Shown: positions 7,921-19,141, counted from the stretch's first letter. The stretch: DNA of 64,000 nt from Achromobacter anxifer (GCF_903652925.1 NZ_CAHLAR010000005.1:422890-486889), one strand, 5' to 3'. Numbers and translations: made by a program. The notes: a model not told the origin generated them from the letters alone.

Positions 7921-9102
7921 TTACGCGTTGGCCTGATTCTTCGTCATTTCGGTGAATACCGCCCGCGCGCTAGCTTGCAGCTTTGCCGAAAGGCAGCTAG
8001 TCCGCAGCGCCTTGGTGAAAGCCTGGATCTGCAACGCTGCTGTTTGCCAATCCATGGCCTTTCGGAAGGCGCCCATCGTATGGCCTTGCTCTCGAGGGCT
8101 CAGGAAGCTCTTGATCGCTCGGTGGAACCGGGGCTCGAGCTCCTGGATCCGGGCGGTGTGACGCTCAGCCGCGGTGCCGCAGTTGCCGCACAGGGTTTCG
8201 CTGCCTTCCTCAGTTTCCCGATGAATCCCGCAATCGGCGCAGTGATCGCTTTCTCCGCCATTGGCTTCGATCGCATGCTGCACCCATTCCCAGTAGCCAA
8301 GCTTGGTGTTCCCTTCGGAGACGTCCTGCTGCCAGTCCTCCCGGTCGTAGTAGCCGTGCTCATGGCCCCAACGACGTTCAAGCGCTTCGACAGCGGCATC
8401 CATCTGCCAGCGAGGATTCAGGCTGGACAGCAACGCCATGATCGCCTTATGGGCATTAGCGTCCGTCAGCGATCGCAGCGCATTGAGCTTGGCTTCGTAG
8501 GGGTGATTGAAGTCCTCCGAAGCGTCATCATCCAGCTCCCAGTAGTAGCCATGGAGATCCGATCGGTGAATCAGAATCCCCGCTGCATCCAGGTAGGCAT
8601 CCAAAAGGTTCCGTCGGGTGACGTAAGCCTCGATGTGGACAACTGAAGCAGGATTGGACCAGTCCACCTGCGCCAGATTGTCCTCCAGGTTGCAATCGCA
8701 AGCCGCGTTGACGCCTTCGCCCCAGGGGTAAGTGCCGCCAGTATCCCGCATGCCGGTATCAGCGCACTGAGGGCACACCGCCGGCGGCTCCTGCTGGCTG
8801 AGTTGCTCGACGTGCAAGGCAAATTCGTGCAACAAGCCATGCTTGCGCAAGAACATGCCTACCACTTCAGGCTTGGAAGCCAGCTTCGACCAGGGGATAT
8901 CCGATACCGAGGCCGCCTTGAGCGTTGCGTCCATGACGTGCCGGTTCCGGAATCCTTCTTCAGCGGAGACGAGTTCCACGGCCTGGTCGCGCTTGAGCGG
9001 CTTGCCGCGCTTGCCGAGGCCCAGTTCGTGGGCCCGTGCCAGCAACTTGTCCGCGCGGGCATAGATGTTGGCTGTGTGGGCGTGCTTGTTGGTGTCGTTC
9101 AT
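7921..9102 (-). CDS. Hypothetical protein with two zinc-ribbon-like Cys clusters
   Basis: 393 residues. Near residue 108 is CPQC followed by CDC, and near residue 290 CADCG...CGNCG, two four-cysteine sets that look like zinc ribbons. The N-terminal part (ARADKLLARAHELGLGKRGK) resembles a small DNA- or nucleic-acid-binding segment often seen in plasmid proteins. RBS AAAGGAC precedes the ATG at 9102, and a TATACC -10 lies at 9259-9264, leaving a leader of about 150 nt. Function unknown; zinc binding is an inference from Cys spacing. Confidence 0.7.
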   Translation of the reverse strand: MNDTNKHAHTANIYARADKLLARAHELGLGKRGKPLKRDQAVELVSAEEGFRNRHVMDATLKAASVSDIPWSKLASKPEVVGMFLRKHGLLHEFALHVEQLSQQEPPAVCPQCADTGMRDTGGTYPWGEGVNAACDCNLEDNLAQVDWSNPASVVHIEAYVTRRNLLDAYLDAAGILIHRSDLHGYYWELDDDASEDFNHPYEAKLNALRSLTDANAHKAIMALLSSLNPRWQMDAAVEALERRWGHEHGYYDREDWQQDVSEGNTKLGYWEWVQHAIEANGGESDHCADCGIHRETEEGSETLCGNCGTAAERHTARIQELEPRFHRAIKSFLSPREQGHTMGAFRKAMDWQTAALQIQAFTKALRTSCLSAKLQASARAVFTEMTKNQANA

Positions 9103-9412
9103 GAGTATGTCCTTTCAGATTGGCAGAGCCATAGGGGTTTGGTGGGGAACTGCGTTGCCAACAAGGCTCTGCGCTATGTCAGAACAAGGTTGGTAGGTAT
9201 TTCCTAGAGAGATGACAGCTCCGTACGCCGAATGGCGCGCAGTTCAGAGAGTCGAATAGGTATAGCGTCACGCCGGCCCGGCGCCTGGTTGCTAACCAGG
9301 AGAAGGCGGTGGCACAGGCGAGAAGAAACCAACACGCGGCCTACGGGATCGTTTGACAAAGCTGAATCACGCGCTATACTTAATCGTAACTCGCAACTAA
9401 CACCAAACAGCC
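9103..9412. other. Divergent intergenic region with long structured leader
   Basis: 310 nt without a gene. It holds the -10 (9259-9264, minus) and a long leader for the 9102 gene, within which GCAGAGCC (9122-9129) can pair with GGCTCTGC (9164-9171). It also holds the promoter of the Prs-like gene: TTGACA and TATACT with a 16-nt spacer just upstream of 9381. No riboswitch class recognised. Confidence 0.5.
9353..9404 (+). promoter_or_regulatory. Promoter and shared leader block of the prs gene
   Basis: TTGACA, 16 nt, TATACT, followed by a block (9372-9404) that recurs with 31 of 33 identities at 10577-10609 ahead of nadV. The block includes the -10 and a partial tandem heptamer (TTAATCG TAACTCG). 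As the operon carries an NrtR-like repressor, this is a candidate operator overlapping the promoter. Confidence 0.65.
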
Positions 9413-10285
9413 ATGTCCGACTTCTCCCGCATCGAGCTCCTCTACACCGACCGCGAGGGCCAGGTCTTCAATCACGCTATCCGATTCCTGGGCTTTCCCG
9501 GCGGCGAGCGTCATGTCTGGATCAGCGAGGGCGTGAAGGGTGAGGGGCGCACGTACACGATCGACGCCCGGATCTACTCGTCGGACGCAGTGATGGACCT
9601 GCTGCTGCTCAACGACGCGCTGCGCCGCGCCGTCGGCGACTGTGCGGATGTGACGCTTCGCCTGCCGTATCTGCCCTATGCTCGTCAGGACCGTGTCACG
9701 GTCGAAGGCGAGCCCCTGTCCGTCAAGGTGTTCTGCACCCTGATCAACGCCATGAAGGTCGATCGCGTGGTGGTCGCCGACCCTCACAGCACGGTGGGCC
9801 CAGCGCTGCTGGACCGCCTGGAGATCGAATCGGCCGAAGCCTTCATGGGCCAGTTGCTGGCGCTGCCTGAATTCGCAGGCGGTGTGGCCCTGGTGGCGCC
9901 CGACGCCGGCGCACACAAGCGGGTGCAAGCCATGGGCGAGAAGTTCGGGTTGCCGGTGGTCTTCTGCGCCAAGGTCCGCGACACGGCTACAGGCCGGCTG
10001 GGCGGCGCGCGAGTGCTGGACGATTTGCCGGTTCTGCCGCTCTTGGTGGTTGACGACATCTGCGATGGGGGAGGGACCTTTGCGGCCCTTGCACCCATCC
10101 TGCGCCAGCACACCTGCCAGCCGATCAGCCTGTACGTGACCCACGGCCTGTGCACCAAAGGCTTGGCGCCGCTCAAGGACTACGATCAAGTGTTCACCGC
10201 CTATCCCCGCGATACCGACCTGTGGACCCGCCGCGGTGGCGTTTTCCAGGCCATCGACACAACGCAACTGCCGGTGGCCGCATGA
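9413..10285 (+). CDS. prs: Ribose-phosphate pyrophosphokinase family protein (Prs-like / possible Adps)
   Basis: 290 residues, a phage/plasmid-type PRPP synthetase. It shows the loop PYLPYARQDRV, the metal-binding VVVADPHS (classically DLHS) and the C-terminal ribose-phosphate site VVDDICDGGGTF. It makes phosphoribosyl pyrophosphate from ribose-5-phosphate and ATP, the co-substrate of the Nampt-like enzyme encoded 350 nt downstream. In phage NARP1 systems a Prs homologue (Adps) instead pyrophosphorylates ADP-ribose, so the substrate here could be ADP-ribose. Its stop overlaps the next start (ATGA). Confidence 0.9.
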   Translation: MSDFSRIELLYTDREGQVFNHAIRFLGFPGGERHVWISEGVKGEGRTYTIDARIYSSDAVMDLLLLNDALRRAVGDCADVTLRLPYLPYARQDRVTVEGEPLSVKVFCTLINAMKVDRVVVADPHSTVGPALLDRLEIESAEAFMGQLLALPEFAGGVALVAPDAGAHKRVQAMGEKFGLPVVFCAKVRDTATGRLGGARVLDDLPVLPLLVVDDICDGGGTFAALAPILRQHTCQPISLYVTHGLCTKGLAPLKDYDQVFTAYPRDTDLWTRRGGVFQAIDTTQLPVAA

Positions 10286-10542
10286 ATGCCGAGCAACGCG
10301 CCGGCGCCGAGGCGCGCCGCGATCAGCAAGTCGCCGAACGAGAGCATGCCCAGGATCTGCGCACCCTCGAGCACCTGCGCGCCCTGGCCAGCCAGTGGAG
10401 GGCCACCGCTGCAACGATTCTTCGTGAAGAGCACGGCGGCGCATACATGCTGCCGGCGCAGATCCCGCACGAGCTTGAAGTCGTGATCACGTACTGGGAA
10501 ACACGCGCGTTCATGTCTCAGCCGTACACGCCTGAAATGTAA
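10282..10542 (+). CDS. Small hypothetical protein coupled to prs, 86 aa
   Basis: 86 residues, strongly charged and helical at the N-terminus (MNAEQRAGAEARRDQQVAER), probably a coiled coil. It overlaps the prs stop by 4 nt (ATGA), so translation is coupled. It has no known family; position suggests an accessory to the NAD+ module. Confidence 0.65.
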   Translation: MNAEQRAGAEARRDQQVAEREHAQDLRTLEHLRALASQWRATAATILREEHGGAYMLPAQIPHELEVVITYWETRAFMSQPYTPEM

Positions 10543-10576
10543 CAGTTAGCGGAACCATTGCATGGATCGCTTTTCC

Positions 10577-10609
10577 CGCTATACTAAATCGTAAATCGCA
10601 ACTAACACC
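10577..10609 (+). promoter_or_regulatory. Promoter -10 and shared leader block of nadV
   Basis: TTGCAT, 16 nt, TATACT, then a tandem TAAATCGTAAATCG and CAACTAACACC. The 33-nt block differs from the prs copy at only two positions. Two independent promoters for two genes of one pathway sharing this block points to common control, plausibly by the NrtR-like protein encoded at 12696-13370. Confidence 0.65.
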
Positions 10610-10630
10610 TTTCTTCACCGGAGCAGCACT

Positions 10631-12217
10631 ATGTCTACCTTGAACCCCCTGACCCAGATCGACTTCTACAAGAGCGGCCACATCTTCCAGTACCCGGCCG
10701 GCACCGAGAGCGTCTACTCGAACTTCACTGCACGCTCCGATCGTCTGGCGCCCGTGCTGCGCGCCGGCCTGGCTCCCTTCGAAGGGAAGGTGGTGTTCAC
10801 TGGTCTGCAAGGCTTCTGCAAGGAATTCCTGATCAATGCCTTCAACGTGGGCTTCTTCCAACAGCCCAAGGCGCAGGCCGTGCGCCAGTACCAGCGCCGC
10901 ATGGACAATGCTCTGGGCCCGGGCGCTGTGCCGGCCGATCACATCGCCGCGCTGCACGACCTGGGCTACCTGCCTATTCGCATCAAGGCCTTGCCCGAAG
11001 GTTCCCGCGTCAACATCAAGGTGCCACTGTTCACCGTGCGCGAGACCAAGAAGGAGTTCGCCTGGCTCACCAACTACCTGGAAACCGTGCTGTCGAACTT
11101 CAACTGGAAGCCGATCACGGTGGCGACCCTCGCCTACGAGTATCGCCGGCTGCTGGAAGCCTACGCCGAAGTGACCGGCGCAGACACGACCTTCATCGAC
11201 TGGCAGGCGCACGACTTCTCGGCCCGCGGTCTGTCGGGCCCCGAGGACTCCATGCGCGCTGGCTTCGCGCACCTGCTGTCGTTCACTGGCACCGACACCG
11301 TGGCGGCCATCGACTACGCCGAAGCCTTCTACGGCGCCGATTCCGACAAGGAACTGGTCGGCGGCAGCGTGCCCGCCACCGAACACAGCGTCATGAGCAT
11401 GGGCGGCAAGCTGGACGAAATCGGCACCTTCCGCCGCCTGATCACCGAGGTCTATCCCTCGGGCATCGTGTCCATCGTGTCCGATACCTGGGACTTCTGG
11501 CAGGTGATCACCGAGTACGCCAAGACGCTGAAGGCCGAGATCCTGGCCCGTACGCCCAATGCGCTGGGCCAGGCCAAGGTCGTGTTCCGTCCGGACTCCG
11601 GCGATCCGGTCAAGATCCTGACCGGCTACACCTGGGAAGAGCTCAAGCGCGGCCCCTACGGCCCCGATCGTGACGAGAACGGCATGTTCACCGTCAAGGA
11701 AACCGGCCAGAAGATCACCGAGGCGGAGCAGAAGGGCGCTGTGGAATGCCTGTGGGATATCTTCGGCGGCACCTACACCGACAAGGGCTACCGCGTGCTG
11801 AACCAGCGCGTGGGCCTGATCTACGGCGACTCGATCACGCTGCCTCGTGCCGAGCAGATCCTCGAGCGCCTGAAGAACAAGCAGTTCGCCTCGACCAACT
11901 GCGTGTTCGGCATCGGCTCCTACAGCTACCAGTACCTGACCCGCGACAGCTTCGGCATGGCGATGAAGGCTACCTGGGGCATGGTCAACGGTGAGGCGCG
12001 CGAGCTGTCCAAGGACCCCAAGACCGACAGCGGTACGAAGAAGTCGGCCGTGGGCCTGCTGCGTGTCGAGCGCGAGGGCGACAACTATGTCCTCTACGAC
12101 CGCCAGACGCCCGAGCAAGAAGCCCAAGGCCTGCTGGAAGACGTCTTCGTCGATGGCAAGCTGGTGCGTGAGCACACCCTGGCCGAGATCCGTGCCCGCG
12201 TGCGTAACGGCGGATAA
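10631..12217 (+). CDS. nadV: Nicotinamide phosphoribosyltransferase family (NadV/Nampt; possible Namat)
   Basis: 528 residues, the usual length for Nampt. It carries the family blocks HDFSARGLSGPEDSMRAG, TDTVAAIDYA, SVPATEHSVM and RPDSGDPV. Nampt condenses nicotinamide with PRPP to NMN, the first step of NAD+ recycling. With the Prs-like gene it forms the gene pair that in phages is called NARP1, where the Nampt homologue (Namat) joins nicotinamide to ADPR-PP to rebuild NAD+ directly. No NMN adenylyltransferase is seen in the window, which fits either host supply or the NARP1 reading. Confidence 0.93.
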   Translation: MSTLNPLTQIDFYKSGHIFQYPAGTESVYSNFTARSDRLAPVLRAGLAPFEGKVVFTGLQGFCKEFLINAFNVGFFQQPKAQAVRQYQRRMDNALGPGAVPADHIAALHDLGYLPIRIKALPEGSRVNIKVPLFTVRETKKEFAWLTNYLETVLSNFNWKPITVATLAYEYRRLLEAYAEVTGADTTFIDWQAHDFSARGLSGPEDSMRAGFAHLLSFTGTDTVAAIDYAEAFYGADSDKELVGGSVPATEHSVMSMGGKLDEIGTFRRLITEVYPSGIVSIVSDTWDFWQVITEYAKTLKAEILARTPNALGQAKVVFRPDSGDPVKILTGYTWEELKRGPYGPDRDENGMFTVKETGQKITEAEQKGAVECLWDIFGGTYTDKGYRVLNQRVGLIYGDSITLPRAEQILERLKNKQFASTNCVFGIGSYSYQYLTRDSFGMAMKATWGMVNGEARELSKDPKTDSGTKKSAVGLLRVEREGDNYVLYDRQTPEQEAQGLLEDVFVDGKLVREHTLAEIRARVRNGG

Positions 12218-12238
12218 CTCGACCTGCGCGTCATGCAT

Positions 12239-12262
12239 CCCCGCCCTGTGGCGGGGTTTTTT
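12239..12262 (+). terminator. Intrinsic terminator after nadV
   Basis: CCCCGCC CTGT GGCGGGG followed by six T, 22 nt after the stop. Confidence 0.92.
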
Positions 12263-12322
12263 CATTCAAACTTTGTCGCATAATGAAAGTAAGTCTGCTA
12301 TACTAGGGACAAGGAGTGCCCC

Positions 12323-12712
12323 ATGCAAAGACCCCCCGAAAAAATGATCCCTGCGACGATGCAGCGTGCTACCGAATATGCACGACGCAGCGTTAGCGAC
12401 GCGATCAAGTATGCCCAGGTGCTGACGACCGACCCCGAGGCGGATAAGCGCAAGGGGGAATGCTTGTGCCCAGTCTGCTACTACCATGCACAGCGTTATG
12501 GGCGGGTTGGGGGTGCGGCCTGCACCTCGCGTCCCTGCATGTGTTGCGGCAAAGTGATGAACTTCGGCTCGACGCTGACCGACGTCCTTTGCAAGGCCTG
12601 CGCGAAGGAAACGGACCTGTGCTGCCGCTGTGGCGCCGACATGAATTTGCATGAGCGGGCCTCCTGGCCAACCCCAAAATTGCGAGACTCTCAGGATGAC
12701 AAAGACCACTGA
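12323..12712 (+). CDS. Cys-rich zinc-binding protein, 129 aa
   Basis: 129 residues with CLCPVCYYH, CMCCGK, CKAC and CCRCG clusters, i.e. four CxxC-type knuckles, suggesting two zinc ribbons. An extended -10 (TGCTATACT) lies at about 12295-12302. It overlaps the NrtR-like gene by 17 nt, so the two are co-translated. Possibly a small DNA-binding or adaptor protein working with the regulator; this is inference. Confidence 0.7.
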   Translation: MQRPPEKMIPATMQRATEYARRSVSDAIKYAQVLTTDPEADKRKGECLCPVCYYHAQRYGRVGGAACTSRPCMCCGKVMNFGSTLTDVLCKACAKETDLCCRCGADMNLHERASWPTPKLRDSQDDKDH

Positions 12713-13370
12713 CCACTACGAACGCCCAATCCTCACGGTGGACGTCGTACTGCTTGCTCTGATCGACGACCGCCTGCACGTCGCCCTGGCCACGCGCGCG
12801 GCCGCGCCCTTCGAGAACCAGCTGGCGCTGCCCGGCGGCTATGTGCATGTCGAGGAGGACTCCGACACTGGCCAAACGGCTCGACGGGTGCTGCGCTCGA
12901 AAATCGGGTTTGACCCCGCGCACCTCGAGCAAGCCTTCACCGAGTCCGGGGCCCAGCGCGATCCGCGCGGCTGGTCCGCATCCGTGGTCTACCTGGCGCT
13001 GCACGCTGCCGAAGAGCTGCAAACGCTGGCCGAAGACGGCCGCATCCAGCTCTACGACGTCGATGCGCTGCCGGAGCTGGCATTCGATCACCGGCAGCTG
13101 GTCGCCCTGGCAGTGCAGCGGCTGCGCGCCAAGGCGGCTTACACGTCGATCGTCGCCCACCTGTTGCCAAGCGAGTTCACCATTCCGCAAGTCCAGGCTG
13201 CCTTTGAAGCAGTGACCGGCCACCGCGTGAACGCAGCCAACTTCCGGCGCAAGATCCTCGAGACAGGCGCGTTCACGGAGACCCGCATGGTTCCTGCGGC
13301 GTTTCGGCCGGCGCAAGCGTACCGCCTGGTCGAGCCTCTCACAGACTTCGGTCAAAACCTGGTCCGGTAA
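12696..13370 (+). CDS. nrtR: NrtR-type Nudix/winged-helix regulator of NAD+ metabolism
   Basis: 224 residues. The N-terminal Nudix-like domain starts ILTVDVVLLALIDDRLHVAL and has LALPGGYVHVEED, but the Nudix box is degenerate, as in NrtR, which binds ADP-ribose rather than cleaving it. The C-terminal part (YTSIVAHLLPSEFTIPQVQ, then FRRKILETG) is the winged helix typical of NrtR. NrtR repressors sense ADP-ribose derivatives and control NAD+ salvage genes, which fits the prs/nadV neighbourhood. The ATG at 12696 is chosen over a frame extension into the previous gene. The operator candidate is the shared 33-nt block. Confidence 0.85.
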   Translation: MTKTTDHYERPILTVDVVLLALIDDRLHVALATRAAAPFENQLALPGGYVHVEEDSDTGQTARRVLRSKIGFDPAHLEQAFTESGAQRDPRGWSASVVYLALHAAEELQTLAEDGRIQLYDVDALPELAFDHRQLVALAVQRLRAKAAYTSIVAHLLPSEFTIPQVQAAFEAVTGHRVNAANFRRKILETGAFTETRMVPAAFRPAQAYRLVEPLTDFGQNLVR

Positions 13371-13471
13371 GCGGTCAACAGTGGTCATTTTGACCACAAC
13401 TGCATAGATCTGCGTCTTCGGGGCTATACGGAACACGGCGCCGCCCAGTGTGCCGGTAGTGACCCCCGATC

Positions 13472-14965
13472 ATGCAAAATCGACACGTAAATCACCTCAT
13501 CGGTGCCACGCTCATTGCGGGTGCCCTCGGGGCCCCATTGCTTGCGGCCGCCTCTCAATATTTCACTGTAGTTCCGTCGCCCGGCAGGCAAGGCATGCCG
13601 CCCGAGCCTGGCGCAGAACTCGAGATCGTACTGAATACAGGCCCACTGGCCGTGGGCAAGAAGGGCCAGCCGTACAGCCAGGACATGACGCCATTCTTGC
13701 GCGTAACCGGCGACCCGGCGTTTGACATCTCAAAGGCAACTTGGTCAGCCAGCGCCGAACTTCCTTCGGGATTGAGCATCGGCGCCACGGGGCTCATCTC
13801 TGGGATGCCTACAAGTACGACCGACGGGGCTAATTTCACCGTAACCGCAGGTTATGCGGACAAGTCGCAGTCGCAAACATATACGATCGTCATCAACGGC
13901 GTCACGCTGACGGCGTCGAAGGTCGTTGCGGGCGGCGCGTTTTCCTGCGCGTTGACTGGCGGGGGCGCAGTCTATTGCTGGGGCATCAATCATTCCGGTC
14001 AGCTGGGGAACGGAACAACTGCCACTTCCTACAGCCCAACCCAGGTCGTCGGCTTGACTTCAGGCGTAAGCGACATCGCCGTTGGAAACGACCACGCGTG
14101 CGCCCTGCAATCGGGTGTGCTTCGTTGCTGGGGTTCAAATGACTCCGGCCAGGTGACCGGCGATGGCCTGTCGTCTGGTGCCCCGATAACGTCGCCTTAC
14201 ACAGTGTCTGGCTTGCATGGAAATATCAGTTCCTTTGCTCTGGGAAGCAGCTTCACTTGTGCGACGCAGTCTGGCGCTGTCTACTGCTGGGGTTCCAATA
14301 GTTCTGGGCAGATGGGCTACGGTGGAAACCCAGGCATCAATGGAGTAACGCGCATTGATGGACTCAACACCGCTTCTATGGTGGCAGCCGGGCCTTCGCA
14401 TGCGTGTGCGGTCGATATGGGCCGGGCCTATTGCTGGGGTGACAATTACAACGGTCGACTTGGCTCGGGCAGTACCGCCAATTGGAGGGAGCTTCAACCA
14501 CAGCTTGTTGTTGGTTTGAGTTCAGGAGTCACAGCCGTCGCGGGCAACGCTACCGCGGCGCATACGTGTGCAATCCATAATGGGGCAGCAAAATGCTGGG
14601 GACAAAACTCGGTCAACGCTCTGGGCAATGGAACCACTACCGATGCATTGACTCCTGTCCAGGTCTCCGGTTTGACTTCAAATGTCACTCAGATTAGCGT
14701 AGGTGGAACCCATACCTGCGCAATTACGGGTATGACTACCGTCTGCTGGGGTGATGGAAGCAATGGCCGGCTTGGAACCGGGGACACTACAAACGCACCT
14801 ACCCCAATAGCTATCCTGAATGGAACGCCCCAGATCAGCGCTGGCGCCTATCACACATGTGCGCTTGTTAGCGGCGTGGCCCACTGCTGGGGAGTTGGCA
14901 GCGGTGGACGGCTCGGCACCGGGAAAGACGCTGATTCTCTGTATCCTGTGCCTGTAGCTCGGTGA
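13472..14965 (+). CDS. Secreted RCC1-repeat (7-bladed propeller) protein, copy 1
   Basis: 497 residues with an N-terminal signal peptide (cleavage near AAA-SQYF). A region of about 110 residues follows that resembles putative Ig/cadherin-like domains (GQPYSQDMTPFLRVTGDPAF ... LPSGLSIGATGLISGMPT). Then come seven RCC1-type repeats, each with the core CA...G...CWG...G.LG.G. RCC1 propellers bind proteins; secreted bacterial ones are often adhesins or surface binders. Each blade has a Cys pair (C-A-x ... C-W-G) that could form a disulfide. TATACG -10 near 13423-13428. A paralogue follows immediately. Confidence 0.85.
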   Translation: MQNRHVNHLIGATLIAGALGAPLLAAASQYFTVVPSPGRQGMPPEPGAELEIVLNTGPLAVGKKGQPYSQDMTPFLRVTGDPAFDISKATWSASAELPSGLSIGATGLISGMPTSTTDGANFTVTAGYADKSQSQTYTIVINGVTLTASKVVAGGAFSCALTGGGAVYCWGINHSGQLGNGTTATSYSPTQVVGLTSGVSDIAVGNDHACALQSGVLRCWGSNDSGQVTGDGLSSGAPITSPYTVSGLHGNISSFALGSSFTCATQSGAVYCWGSNSSGQMGYGGNPGINGVTRIDGLNTASMVAAGPSHACAVDMGRAYCWGDNYNGRLGSGSTANWRELQPQLVVGLSSGVTAVAGNATAAHTCAIHNGAAKCWGQNSVNALGNGTTTDALTPVQVSGLTSNVTQISVGGTHTCAITGMTTVCWGDGSNGRLGTGDTTNAPTPIAILNGTPQISAGAYHTCALVSGVAHCWGVGSGGRLGTGKDADSLYPVPVAR

Positions 14966-14979
14966 TACGAGTTGTAGGA

Positions 14980-15003
14980 GCAAGCGCCTTCGGGCGCTTT
15001 TTA
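14980..15003 (+). terminator. Intrinsic terminator between RCC1 paralogues
   Basis: AAGCGCC TTCG GGCGCTT followed by TTT; the paralogues are therefore separate transcription units. Confidence 0.88.
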
Positions 15004-15066
15004 CTTTCCATTACGTTTTGGCTATACGGGCTTTAAGACGTGCGTGAAGCGTCAGAAAGCACCAGC

Positions 15067-16557
15067 ATGAAAGTCATACCAATCCAAGCACTCATCTCCG
15101 CACTCGTTCTGACGGTGCCCGTTGCTGTGCACGCGGCACAATTCTTCACCGTCGTTCCAAGCCCTGGAAAACAAGGTAACGAGCTGCCGGCGGAAGACAT
15201 CACGCTCACGCTCAATGCAGGAGCCATGACAGCCGGTCAGGTGGGGAAGCCCTACAGCCATAACCTAGCGCCATATCTTCAAGTCACTGGAGATCCAGCC
15301 TATGACCCAGCGAAAGCGACATGGAGTGCCGATCAGGATCTGCCATCCGGACTGACAATCTCAGCATCCGGAATGCTTGGTGGAACCCCGACCGCCAAAA
15401 ACCCTGGCACTGAGTTCGTCGTTACAGCCTCGTACAAAGATAAATCGGCACAGCAGACCTACACGATCATCATCGATGGAGTCGCTTTCCAAGCATCTAC
15501 GGTGACCGCTGCCGGTGGTCTGTTTTCCTGTGCTGTGACACCGGCTGGCGCCCTTTACTGCTGGGGCTTCAACTCGAATGGCCAACTCGGTAACGGGACG
15601 ACTGCGCCATCTTCAACCCCCAGCCTTGTTCCGCAACTGAGTAGCGGTGTGACCTATGTTGGAGCTGGGACTATGCATGCCTGCGCGCTCAAATCGGGAG
15701 CTGTCTATTGCTGGGGAAGCAATGAAGGTGGCAGGCTGGGGGCTGGACTGGCCGGCACTGAGGGGTCCTCCACACCTGTCATGGTCAGCGGGATGGAATC
15801 GAATGTCACCCATCTGTCTGTTGGAGACAGTCATTCATGCGCAGTTCGCAATGGTGCCGCGTACTGCTGGGGATGGAATACTGACGGAGCCTTGGGGAAC
15901 GGAACAACTACCTCTTCTGGGGTTCCTGTCCAGGTATCGGGGCTGACGAGTGGCGTGACACGAGTCGCCACAGGGGGCGGCCACTCTTGTGCGGTCGTAT
16001 TTGACCGAGCTATGTGCTGGGGGGCTAACGACAATGGCCGGCTGGGCACGGGGGATGACGGAGCCACATTCAGGTTCACTACGCCGCAACTTGTCGCGCT
16101 GACGCCGGGCGTGACCGATATCTCCAGCAACCGAAACTCTGCTACCACCTGTGCTCTGAAGAACGACGCCTTGTTCTGCTGGGGTGCAAATGCCAACGGC
16201 TCAGCGGGGGTGGGCTTGGCAGGTCCGGTTGGGACGCCCACACCTGTTGTCGGCATGTCCAGTGGGGTCACTCAGGTCAATGTGGGTAGCTATCACACGT
16301 GTGCCGTAAGTAATCAAGCCGCCTACTGCTGGGGAAACAACCGGTATGGCCAGCTCGGAAATGGAAACACGTCAGAATCAAATACTCCCCAAGGCGTTGT
16401 TGGGCTGAGCAGTCGAGTGGTGCAGATTTCAGCGGGGAACAATCACTCGTGCGCCATCCAAGCTGGTAGCGCAAAATGCTGGGGTCTTGGGACTCTGGGC
16501 CAACTGGGTAATGGCGAAAGTGCAAACAAGCTCACCCCCGAGGAAGTTAGTCCTTAA
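15067..16557 (+). CDS. Secreted RCC1-repeat (7-bladed propeller) protein, copy 2
   Basis: 496 residues, same architecture as copy 1: signal peptide (cut near VHAAQFF), the shared N-terminal motif QFFTVVPSPGKQG, the Ig-like part (GKPYSHNLAPYLQVTGDPAY) and seven CWG-containing RCC1 blades. Blade sequences differ clearly from copy 1 while the framework is kept, so this is an old tandem duplication. Its own TATACG -10 lies near 15020-15026. The start at 15067 gives a canonical signal peptide. Confidence 0.85.
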   Translation: MKVIPIQALISALVLTVPVAVHAAQFFTVVPSPGKQGNELPAEDITLTLNAGAMTAGQVGKPYSHNLAPYLQVTGDPAYDPAKATWSADQDLPSGLTISASGMLGGTPTAKNPGTEFVVTASYKDKSAQQTYTIIIDGVAFQASTVTAAGGLFSCAVTPAGALYCWGFNSNGQLGNGTTAPSSTPSLVPQLSSGVTYVGAGTMHACALKSGAVYCWGSNEGGRLGAGLAGTEGSSTPVMVSGMESNVTHLSVGDSHSCAVRNGAAYCWGWNTDGALGNGTTTSSGVPVQVSGLTSGVTRVATGGGHSCAVVFDRAMCWGANDNGRLGTGDDGATFRFTTPQLVALTPGVTDISSNRNSATTCALKNDALFCWGANANGSAGVGLAGPVGTPTPVVGMSSGVTQVNVGSYHTCAVSNQAAYCWGNNRYGQLGNGNTSESNTPQGVVGLSSRVVQISAGNNHSCAIQAGSAKCWGLGTLGQLGNGESANKLTPEEVSP

Positions 16558-16641
16558 TGGCCAGTTTCGCCAAAGACGAGGTGTGCCCGCCATCGAGCTT
16601 TGCGACATGTGAAGCGTCAAGCCAATGGCGGCGCGAAAACG

Positions 16642-16669
16642 AAAAAAGGCGCCAGAAAACGCCTTTTTT
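16642..16669. terminator. Bidirectional terminator between convergent genes
   Basis: AAAAAAGGCG / CGCCTTTTTT perfect inverted repeat with a CCAGAAAA loop; it gives a T-run on both strands and serves the RCC1 gene and the ligA operon. Confidence 0.9.
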
Positions 16670-16685
16670 CATGATACACAGGATT

Positions 16686-19141
<2,456 letters not shown>

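Noticed and set aside
10511-12265. A 584-codon open frame antisense to nadV
   Set aside because: Same effect; it even spans the nadV terminator hairpin. No family features.
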